From assembly GCA_038231495.1 (NCBI GenBank), contig JBBRLG010000091.1, positions 1 to 16,361 of the forward strand: DNA of 16,361 nucleotides, in the 5' to 3' direction. The position numbers and the translations under genes were made by a program. Each line of letters begins with the position of its first letter. Positions within the stretch are counted from its first letter, which is position 1. Source of the stretch: JBBRLG01 sp038231495. Lineage in GTDB: Bacteria; Planctomycetota; Planctomycetia; Gemmatales; Gemmataceae. A model generated the notes under the pieces. The model searched no databases. It was not told the DNA's origin and saw only the letters and a list, made by a program, of their open reading frames with translations. This document shows positions 7,707 through 13,901 of this stretch, one piece after another.

Positions 7707-7879
7707 TATACTGCCCGCGGCTCGATGCGGCACCAACGCCCGTAACCCCAAGCGGGCCGTAGCCGCAAGCGGCTCGCTTGCTGGCTTCCGCACGGGTTCA
7801 GCCAGCAAGCGGGCCGCTTGCGGCTACGGGCCGCTTGTGGCTACGGGCGTTTGTGCCACTTTCCCCCGCGGCCGGTATA
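7707..7879. repeat. Palindromic intergenic element 1 (arms a and b)
   Basis: A 173-bp imperfect palindrome fills most of the glmS-GlmU-like gap. Both ends read outward as an ACGGGCGTT block, 23 bases, then GTATA (left arm 7707-7743 on the minus strand; right arm 7843-7879 on the plus strand). The centre is a long hairpin: about 30 of 31 bases pair between roughly 7756-7786 and 7800-7830 around a 13-base loop, using repeated CCGCAAGCGG and CCAGCAAGCG units. There is no coding capacity. A second member lies at 9836-10039 and a lone arm at 11279-11315. TATA ends could reflect a TA target like that used by IS630/mariner-type elements, but this is only inference. Confidence 0.8.
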
Positions 7880-7881
7880 AT
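7851..7881 (+). promoter_or_regulatory. Promoter formed by the right end of palindromic element 1
   Basis: A perfect TATAAT (7876-7881) lies where the element's right arm ends. TTGTGC (7851-7856) is 19 bases before it as a poor -35. The predicted start site near 7888 would give a leader of about 27 bases carrying the AGGGAG ribosome binding site of the downstream GlmU-like gene. The position makes this a plausible promoter even with the long spacer. Confidence 0.55.
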
Positions 7882-7914
7882 TAGCCGTGAATCCCGGCTT
7901 TAGGGAGAATACCA

Positions 7915-9189
7915 ATGCCCGTCATCGTCTACGAGGACGCCGCCGTCGCCAACCTGGAACCGCTAGCGCTTACGCGCCCGGCGTTTGATCTGCGTTGCGG
8001 GGCGGAGACGCTGTTGCAACGGCAATTGCGGTTCTTCGGCGCGCGGACCGGGGGGGCATTCGTTCGCCCGGCCCTTGCCGAATTGTGCCGTCGCGCACAT
8101 CCCGAATTGACCGTGAACGAACCGGCAAGGTTTGATGACAGTCCCTTGACACTTGTTAACGCGCGCTGGCTGCCACTCGCCGCGCAACCGTTGGAGACTG
8201 CCGCGCCCGCCGTTGGTCTTGTCGGCGAGGAGGTCGCCTACGTCCGCTTGACCGGACCGACCGGCGCGGTGGAAAAGGAGGGATTGGAAACCCTGCTGGC
8301 CGAAGCGAAACAAACGCTACCGCACCGCCAGGCCGGCGGCCATCTGATGAATTACCCGTGGGATTTGGTCGAACACAACGCCGCCGCGCTGCAAGAAGAC
8401 GCCCTGCTCTGGCAACGTAATCCCGCGCTGCGTGCCCATCCGGCGGCCACGGTGGTCGGGCCGGCCGAGGCGTTTGTCTGTGATCCTTCCGCCCGCGTCG
8501 AGCCGCACGTCCTGGTTGACAGCACACGCGGCCCCGTGTTCGTCGATCGCGGGGCGGTCGTCCAGGCGTTCAGCCGGCTCGAAGGCCCGTGCTACATCGG
8601 CCCGGAAACGCAGGTGTTCGCGGCCCGCATTCGCGGCAGCAGCATCGGACCCCAGTGCCGCATCGGCGGCGAGGTCGAGTCCAGCATCGTCCAAGGCTAC
8701 AGCAACAAATACCACGACGGTTTCCTGGGCCATTCCTACCTCGGCGAGTGGGTGAACTTCGGCGCCGGCACGCACACGAGCGACTTGCGCACCGATTACG
8801 CCCCGATCGCGATGCCGATCAACGGTCGGACGGTCCCGACGGGACTTATCAAGATCGGTGCCTACGTCGGTGACCACACGCGGACCAGCATTGCGACTTT
8901 GTTAAATACGGGCACGGCGATCGGCCCGTTCGGTCTGTTGATCGCCTCGGGATCCCTGCTGCCGCGGCTCCTACCGGCCTTCTCGCGGTACGGCTACGGG
9001 CGGATTCAGGAACGAACGGACCTCGGCCAAACGTTCGCGGCCGCCGCGACGGCCATGGCGCGGCGCGGCCAGGAATGGGACAACACCAACGCGGAGTTTT
9101 ATTTGTCCCTCTTCGACGAGACGGCCGAGCCGCGGCGGCGGATCATCCAGGAGAGCGACCAGCGCCGCTTGCGCCGGGTGGTCGGCTGA
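7915..9189 (+). CDS. Alternative GlmU-like sugar nucleotidyltransferase with left-handed beta-helix
   Basis: A 424-residue protein of the type first recognised in Bacteroidetes as an alternative bacterial GlmU (UDP-GlcNAc pyrophosphorylase/glucosamine-1-phosphate acetyltransferase). The N-terminus (VYEDAAVANLEPLALTRPAFDLRCG) matches that family's L.PL..TRP..DLR.G signature rather than the classical GlmU GxGTRM loop. Residues from about 178 to 350 form hexapeptide beta-helix turns, including GYSNKYHDGFLGHSYLGEW and NFGAGTHTSDLRTDY, the most conserved stretch of the family. The expected role is glucosamine-1-phosphate to UDP-GlcNAc; exact substrate specificity is not provable here. AGGGAG lies seven bases before the ATG. 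Its position next to glmS supports the pathway call; a phosphoglucosamine mutase must lie elsewhere. The 3' end overlaps the convergent rdgB by 47 bases. Confidence 0.85.
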   Translation: MPVIVYEDAAVANLEPLALTRPAFDLRCGAETLLQRQLRFFGARTGGAFVRPALAELCRRAHPELTVNEPARFDDSPLTLVNARWLPLAAQPLETAAPAVGLVGEEVAYVRLTGPTGAVEKEGLETLLAEAKQTLPHRQAGGHLMNYPWDLVEHNAAALQEDALLWQRNPALRAHPAATVVGPAEAFVCDPSARVEPHVLVDSTRGPVFVDRGAVVQAFSRLEGPCYIGPETQVFAARIRGSSIGPQCRIGGEVESSIVQGYSNKYHDGFLGHSYLGEWVNFGAGTHTSDLRTDYAPIAMPINGRTVPTGLIKIGAYVGDHTRTSIATLLNTGTAIGPFGLLIASGSLLPRLLPAFSRYGYGRIQERTDLGQTFAAAATAMARRGQEWDNTNAEFYLSLFDETAEPRRRIIQESDQRRLRRVVG

Positions 9190-9778
9190 GTTGTCGCAAG
9201 GCAGGCCGGAGTTGCGTAAGTGCCCGGCCGCGGTGGCTCAGCGCGTGTTTGACGCACGCACTCAGTTCGCCAAAGGTTTGATGGTATTCGGGGATGAGAA
9301 ACAGCGGGTCGTAGCCAAAGCCACCCGTCCCGCGCGCCGCGCGCAGGATGACGCCGTGACAGCGCCCCTCAACAACAGCCACGACGTTTCCGGCCGGATC
9401 GGCCAGCGCGGCAGTGCAAACATAATAGGCGGCGCGAGCGCTATCCGGCAGCGGTGCCAACTCCGCCAGCAACCGGGCATTGTTGGCGGCATCGTCACCC
9501 TGCTTGCCGGCGTAGCGCGCCGAGTACACGCCCGGACGGCCGTTCAGTGCCGGGACGACCAGGCCGCTGTCCTCGCCCAGCACCCACTCCTTCAAGTAGT
9601 GAGCCAGCTCTACCGCTTTTTTCCGGGCGTTTTCGACGAAGGTCGTGCCGTCTTCAACGACCTCCGGCGCGTCGGGGTGGCTCGTAAGGTCATTTAACTC
9701 CAGGTCGAGGCCGCCGAGAATCGCCATGATTTCTTCGCGTTTCTTGCGATTGCGCGTGCCGACGACGAGCAGAGCCAT
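9143..9778 (-). CDS. rdgB: Non-canonical purine NTP pyrophosphatase (RdgB/HAM1 family)
   Basis: The enzyme hydrolyses dITP, ITP and XTP to monophosphates, keeping deaminated purines out of DNA and RNA. It is cytosolic. The 211 residues carry the family motifs: GTRNRKK (7-13), the GEDSGL metal/catalytic segment (68-73), RPGVYSARYAG (81-91), GGFGYDP (152-158) and SHRGRA (181-186). The usual EK before SHR is VK here, a small departure. The ATG at 9778 has AGAGGA close upstream and matches the family's N-terminus; an upstream in-frame start would add a non-conserved 44-residue leader from repeat DNA. The last 20 or so residues (from about 192, Pro/Gly/Ala/Arg-rich) are not family-like and lie over the end of the convergent GlmU-like gene, so a lost stop may have extended the protein. 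Confidence 0.93.
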   Translation of the reverse strand: MALLVVGTRNRKKREEIMAILGGLDLELNDLTSHPDAPEVVEDGTTFVENARKKAVELAHYLKEWVLGEDSGLVVPALNGRPGVYSARYAGKQGDDAANNARLLAELAPLPDSARAAYYVCTAALADPAGNVVAVVEGRCHGVILRAARGTGGFGYDPLFLIPEYHQTFGELSACVKHALSHRGRALTQLRPALRQLSRPPGASGAGRSPG

Positions 9779-9833
9779 GTTATTCCTCTTTCGGCACGAA
9801 CCTTGCTGCTGATGTGGGAGTGTCACTCCGCCA

Positions 9834-9839
9834 AGTATA
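9834..9839 (-). promoter_or_regulatory. Candidate rdgB -10 at the left end of palindromic element 2
   Basis: On the minus strand the outward end of the element's left arm reads TATACT, 5 of 6 to the -10 consensus, 56 bases before the rdgB ATG. A TTGGTG hexamer lies 20 bases upstream in the arm, a long spacer for sigma70. It is the best promoter candidate in this short gap. Confidence 0.4.
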
Positions 9840-10039
9840 CTCAACGTGGTCCAATGTGACACCAACGCCCGTAACCACAAGCGGCCCGCTTGTGGGAGAC
9901 GTTCACCCACAAGCGGGCCGTAGCCGCAAGCGGCCCGCTTGCTGGCTGAACCCTGCGGAAGCCAGCAAGCGAGCCGCTTGCGGCTACGGGCCGCTTGTGG
10001 CTACGGCCGTTGGTGCCGAATCGAGCCGCGGGCAGTATA
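9836..10039. repeat. Palindromic intergenic element 2 (arms c and d)
   Basis: A 204-bp relative of element 1 lies between divergent rdgB and the CNNM-type gene. The arms (9836-9872 minus, 10003-10039 plus) have the same 9-23-5 layout ending in GTATA. It has the same central hairpin as element 1, plus an extra stem-loop near 9876-9920 built on CCACAAGCGG. The core loop reads GAACCCTGCGGAA, nearly the reverse complement of element 1's loop. So the two elements face opposite ways. Consistently, arm d matches arm a of element 1 at 35 of 37 positions. Confidence 0.8.
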
Positions 10040-10041
10040 CC

Positions 10042-10070
10042 TTGGTCGCGGGTTTCGGTTCTGCTACGAT
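10042..10070 (+). promoter_or_regulatory. Extended -10 promoter for the CNNM-type gene
   Basis: TTGGTC (10042-10047), a 17-base spacer and TACGAT (10065-10070) preceded by TG one base upstream give an extended -10 promoter candidate. The start site would be near 10077, leaving a leader of about 27 bases that holds GGGAG. It starts just outside the element's right end, whose own TATACC is an alternative. Confidence 0.4.
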
Positions 10071-10103
10071 AGCGAATTACCTGTCGATGGGAGATAGCAC
10101 AAC

Positions 10104-11279
10104 GTGACCGACGGCCTTGGAATTTGGGAGGTGGCGGGTCTGTGCGCCATCCCCGTCCTGGTGATCGTGAACGCTCTCTTCGTTGCCGCCGAGTTTGCGT
10201 TGATCGCCGTGCGCAAAACGCGCATCGAGGAACTGACGGCACAAGGCGTCAAGGGTGCGGGCGCGGTCAAGGCAGCGATGGCCGATTTGGGTCGAACCAT
10301 TGCGGCGACGCAGCTCGGCATTACGCTCGCGAGCATCGGCCTCGGCTTCGTCGGCGAACCGGCACTTGCTAACGTGATCCAGCCGTGGTTCCAGTGGGTC
10401 AACGAAGAGTGGCGTTCGATCGCCGCCCACTCGGTTGCCACGCCCATTGCGTTTATCCTCATCACGTTCACGCACGTCGTCTTTGGCGAATTGATCCCCA
10501 AGTCGATGGCCTTGCAGCGCCCGGACAGCGCGGCCCTGTGGTTGGCGCGGCCGCTGCTCGGCTTCGCGCTGCTGAGCCGGCCCATTATCCTGCTCATGAA
10601 CCTGACCGGCAACAGTATCCTGCGCGCCCTTGGATTCCAGGAAGCGTCGGGCGAGGAAATGGTCCACTCGGTCGAGGAGTTGATGCTCCTGATCGAGGAC
10701 ACCGAAGAGGCGGGCATTCTCGACGCGGACGAGGCCGAGCTGGTGCAAAACGTGTTTGAACTGTCCGACAAGCACGTCCGCGACTGCATGGTGCCGCGCG
10801 ACAAGATGGCCGCGTTGGAACTGCAAACGCCGGCCGACAAGGTGTTGGAGGCGGTGCGCTCCGGCGCCCACACGCGGATGCCGGTCTACGAGAACGAAAT
10901 CAACAACATCGTCGGCATCGTCAACACGAAGGACCTGTTCCACCTCTTTAGCTTGCGCGGCGTCGTCATCCTGGTGGACGCGATCTACCCGCCGGTGTTT
11001 CTCAAGCCGGACGAGAACCTGGACAACGCCTTACGCTTGTTCCGCAAGGTCAAGCGGCCGATGGCTCTCGTCCGGGACGAGGACGGCAATATCCTGGGCC
11101 TCATCACGCTTGAAGACGTGATCGAAGAGATCGTTGGCGAACTGGAAGACGAACACGACCGGCCGGCACCCAAGCGCTTCCGCCGGGTGCGCCGGCACTT
11201 CGCGAGCAAGCTGCCGGCTTTGCGGGCGAAGAAGGTCGAGCCGCCGGCGGTGCCCAGCAGTCCGAACCACCTTATTTGA
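10104..11279 (+). CDS. CNNM/CorC (HlyC)-family membrane protein: DUF21 plus CBS pair
   Basis: A 391-residue inner-membrane protein. The N-terminal CNNM (DUF21) domain has hydrophobic segments at about 10-36, 66-90, 107-133 and 143-170, with the family's NALFVAAEFALIAVRKTRIEEL start and FGELIPKS (127-134). The acidic linker EELMLLIEDTEEAG (191-204) follows. A Bateman module of two CBS domains covers about 228-285 (MVPRDKM) and 290-345 (ITLEDVIEEIVGEL). Relatives are linked to Mg2+/Co2+ transport or efflux; haemolysin is a historical label. After the second CBS domain, where CorC_HlyC normally follows, there is only a basic, proline-containing tail (351-391), so that domain is missing. The start is GTG, with GGGAG ten bases upstream. 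The gene lies between arms c and e of the palindromic repeat family. Confidence 0.9.
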   Translation: MTDGLGIWEVAGLCAIPVLVIVNALFVAAEFALIAVRKTRIEELTAQGVKGAGAVKAAMADLGRTIAATQLGITLASIGLGFVGEPALANVIQPWFQWVNEEWRSIAAHSVATPIAFILITFTHVVFGELIPKSMALQRPDSAALWLARPLLGFALLSRPIILLMNLTGNSILRALGFQEASGEEMVHSVEELMLLIEDTEEAGILDADEAELVQNVFELSDKHVRDCMVPRDKMAALELQTPADKVLEAVRSGAHTRMPVYENEINNIVGIVNTKDLFHLFSLRGVVILVDAIYPPVFLKPDENLDNALRLFRKVKRPMALVRDEDGNILGLITLEDVIEEIVGELEDEHDRPAPKRFRRVRRHFASKLPALRAKKVEPPAVPSSPNHLI

Positions 11280-11315
11280 CGGGCGTTTGTGTCACATTGG
11301 ACCGCGTTGAGTATA
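11279..11315 (+). repeat. Solitary arm (e) of the palindromic element family
   Basis: The block ACGGGCGTT, 23 bases, then GTATA overlaps the last base of the CNNM-type stop codon. It differs from arm c (9836-9872, opposite strand) at only 2 of 37 positions. No core hairpin is attached, so this is a half-element or one end of a larger unit spanning the CNNM-type gene. It fills the 40-base gap between two convergent genes; there is no separate terminator there. Confidence 0.75.
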
Positions 11316-11319
11316 AAAG

Positions 11320-13713
11320 TCAACGTTTCAACGAATACAAAACCGCCGCCTTGCCGAGCAGCACCGCGCTCTCGTAGTCGTGGCCTTTGCAGTCCGACGA
11401 CGTGTGCTTTTCCAGGGCGCAACCGATGTCGTACTTGCTGTAGATCACGACCCAACGGCCCTTGATCTTGATGCCTTCCAGCGCCGGCGCGACGGTACGG
11501 AATTCGGTGTCCGGCGTCTTGCCGTCCGGCCCTTCGCGCCGGCAGCGCACCGACGTGATTGCGACCCCGTTCAGCTCCTTGCTGAACAGGTCGTCCGACA
11601 GCGGGATCGGCTCCAGCTTCGTGTTAGGAAAGAGCGCCTCGATCAGTTTGCGAAACGACTCGTCAAACTCCTTGGAACCACAGCAGGCGTCCGCGAACAG
11701 CAGGCCGCCATTCTCTTCCAGGTGAAAGCGCAGCGTTTTCAGTTGCTCGGTCGGGGACACCTTGATGCCGTTACGGCCGTGGGCGTAGAGGAAACGATAA
11801 TCGACCACGTTCTCGTCGAGCGGGGAAATAGCCCGCGTTTCCAGCACGGTATCAATGCCGACCTTGCGGCACTCCTCCATCAGGTTGCGCATCGCCTTGG
11901 GCGCGGGCTGCCACTCGCTACCGTTTTTCGGCTCGTAGTGGAGTTGCGCCACCTTCAAATAGCCGCGTTCGATGTGTTCGCGCTTGCTGTCGCGGGCAAT
12001 CGGAATCTCGTAGCCCTTCGGCTTGGGCGGCTCCAGGCCCGTGGCGTAGGCGATGACGTTCGCCCCCAGTTGAAACGCCTTCTTGCCCCGGTCCTTGTCC
12101 TTGTCGTTTGTCTCGAACGTGTTGGCTTCCCAGTAGCCCGCGAGCGCCTGCGGGCTGTAGACCACGACCGTTTTGCAACCCTGTTGGATGCCGAGAAGTT
12201 GAAAGGGTTGGCCGCGCACCAGCGGGAAGCGCGCCGACCACACCGGGTGCCCGTCCGGAATCGGCGTCAACTCCGAACCGGGGTACAGGTCCTGCATCAG
12301 CTTCCTGAAATCGCGGTCGAACTCCTTGTCGTTACAGCACGCCTCCGCGAAGAGGAAGCCGCCGTTGGCCATATACTCGCGCAGCACGTCCGTCTGTTTT
12401 GCGTCCAGTTTCAGGTAATGGCCGCTCAGGAACGCGATCGGCGATTGCAGCAACTCCTCGGCCAGCTGCAACCGGCTGTCCTTGGTGGTGGCGTCGTGGC
12501 CGCGGACATCGAACACCTGCCAGGCCAGCGGCTGGTTCTTGAATAGTTCGCGGCTGGCGAACTCGGTCAGGTTGCGGGCGTCGTTGTGCTTGTTATTCCA
12601 GCCGCGCTCCTCGCGCTCGCCCCACGCCAACTTGGTCCACAACACCGGCGTGCGGCCCTTGGACAGGAACAGTAGCGAAAAGCTGGTGGCGACGACCGGC
12701 CACGGCTCGCCCGGCACGTTGGTGCCCAGGACCGTGCCCTTCCAGTAGCCTTCTTTGCTCTGGTTGGCGACCAGGAACTCGCAGCCGATGCGGTACCAGT
12801 CCTTGTCGCCGAGGTAGCGCTGGCCCGACAGGCGGCCGGCGCGCTCCAGGCCGTACAGGCAATAAAACGGCGGCACGAGTTGCTGCTCCATCAACCGCGA
12901 AGACTCCATCTTGGCCGGAAAGCGATCGCCGAGCCACTTGAGACCCCTGGCTAACGGCACGTTGTCGTCGTACTTGCCGCACTTCTTGTCGCTGCCGTCG
13001 GCTTCGAGGTTCTTGTGTTCCTGCTCCAGGTTCATGCCGGTGATGAGTAAACCACAAGCACCGGCAGTCGTCATCGTGAACCGGCCGCCCGTCAAACCCT
13101 CGAAACTGCTGTATTCCCAGCTGCCGGTGTTTTTGTTCTGCAGGCGGACGTACATGGTCTCGATTTCTTTCATCACCTTCGGGTCAACCGTGGCACCGGC
13201 TCGGCGGCCCTCGTGCAGGGCGAGCAGGGCGTACTGCGTGTTGGAGCCGTCGGGGACTCCGCCTTTCATCCGCTCCCGGTTGTAGGTCCAGCCGTTTTCC
13301 ATGCGCGTTTCGAGCAGCCAATCGACGTTCTTCTGAATGCGTTCCTTGTCCTCTTTTTGGCCCGCCTGGGCGAAGACCATCGTTTGCAAGCTGACCGTAT
13401 AGGTGCTATTCGCCTTCAATTCCCGGAGGGTTCTAATGCCGCTCATCACGACGGGGTCTTTGAGAGGTTCATCGATGGCGTTGAGCAGCGCGAGGACGGC
13501 CAAAGCGGTCCAGCCGCCGGGGAAGAGCTTGCTGCTAACTTCGGTTTCCCAGTTGCCATCCTTGCCCTGGTCGCGCAGGTATTTGACCCCGTCGCGGATC
13601 GACTGGCGGACCTTCTCGGCGAGGGGGTCTTCCTTTTTCGGTTGGGCGTTGACCGCAGGGACGCACACGACCGTGACGGACAGGGTCAGGGCGAGGGTCC
13701 AGGCGTATTTCAT
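11320..13713 (-). CDS. Secreted toroid-repeat protein with two DUF4159 domains
   Basis: A 797-residue exported protein. The signal peptide covers residues 1-23, with probable cleavage after AVNA. Residues about 30-370 look like an alpha/alpha toroid of the squalene-cyclase/prenyltransferase fold, with repeats such as GNWE, GGWTALAVLALL and GSWEYSS. The DxDD motif of squalene-hopene cyclases is not seen, so cyclase activity is not supported. Two DUF4159 domains follow, at about 385-559 and 586-797. Each has an NGGFLFAEACC/NGGLLFADACC block and a KEFD..FRKL helix, which points to internal duplication. The second keeps the fuller ending (GRWVVIYSKYDIGCALE). DUF4159 resembles a flavodoxin/glutamine-amidotransferase-like fold but has no known function. 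GGAGG lies nine bases before the ATG. The gene is divergent from a second toroid protein. Confidence 0.85.
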   Translation of the reverse strand: MKYAWTLALTLSVTVVCVPAVNAQPKKEDPLAEKVRQSIRDGVKYLRDQGKDGNWETEVSSKLFPGGWTALAVLALLNAIDEPLKDPVVMSGIRTLRELKANSTYTVSLQTMVFAQAGQKEDKERIQKNVDWLLETRMENGWTYNRERMKGGVPDGSNTQYALLALHEGRRAGATVDPKVMKEIETMYVRLQNKNTGSWEYSSFEGLTGGRFTMTTAGACGLLITGMNLEQEHKNLEADGSDKKCGKYDDNVPLARGLKWLGDRFPAKMESSRLMEQQLVPPFYCLYGLERAGRLSGQRYLGDKDWYRIGCEFLVANQSKEGYWKGTVLGTNVPGEPWPVVATSFSLLFLSKGRTPVLWTKLAWGEREERGWNNKHNDARNLTEFASRELFKNQPLAWQVFDVRGHDATTKDSRLQLAEELLQSPIAFLSGHYLKLDAKQTDVLREYMANGGFLFAEACCNDKEFDRDFRKLMQDLYPGSELTPIPDGHPVWSARFPLVRGQPFQLLGIQQGCKTVVVYSPQALAGYWEANTFETNDKDKDRGKKAFQLGANVIAYATGLEPPKPKGYEIPIARDSKREHIERGYLKVAQLHYEPKNGSEWQPAPKAMRNLMEECRKVGIDTVLETRAISPLDENVVDYRFLYAHGRNGIKVSPTEQLKTLRFHLEENGGLLFADACCGSKEFDESFRKLIEALFPNTKLEPIPLSDDLFSKELNGVAITSVRCRREGPDGKTPDTEFRTVAPALEGIKIKGRWVVIYSKYDIGCALEKHTSSDCKGHDYESAVLLGKAAVLYSLKR

Positions 13714-13773
13714 GGGGTTCGGCCTCCGTTAGCAGGTGAAGCGCCGGGCGGTGGCCTCCCGCTTCACCCTTGT

Positions 13774-13782
13774 ATTTTACCA
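13774..13782 (-). promoter_or_regulatory. Extended -10 for the toroid-DUF4159 gene
   Basis: On the minus strand the sequence reads TGGTAAAAT, an extended -10 (TGn plus TAAAAT, 5 of 6 to consensus). The start would be near 13767, giving a leader of about 54 bases. No good -35 is visible, which extended -10 promoters can tolerate. Confidence 0.4.
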
Positions 13783-13846
13783 GCCTAACCGTTTTTCTAC
13801 CACCGTGCCGGTAAGCAGCGCGTTTTCTGCCCCGGCGCGAATCGCG

Positions 13847-13855
13847 TGCTAGACT
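13847..13855 (+). promoter_or_regulatory. Extended -10 for the toroid-DUF362 gene
   Basis: TGCTAGACT is a TGn-type -10 (TAGACT, 4 of 6). It would start transcription near 13862, 40 bases before the ATG. It points away from the candidate at 13774-13782, so the 188-base gap probably holds two divergent promoters. Confidence 0.35.
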
Positions 13856-13901
13856 CCCTACAAGGTGAAGCAACGCACAGCGCAGCACGGGAGTTTGCGT
13901 A

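Noticed and set aside
7744..10002. CRISPR array from the repeated GC-rich units
   Set aside because: The repeats are palindromic and of varied spacing, with no regular unique spacers and no cas genes.
11380..12546. 388-codon plus-strand frame inside the DUF4159 gene
   Set aside because: It is antisense to a protein with a signal peptide and duplicated domains; the translated product has no recognisable motif.
12560..13650. Squalene-hopene cyclase activity for the toroid-DUF4159 protein
   Set aside because: The toroid repeats are visible, but the catalytic DxDD motif is absent and the protein is exported.
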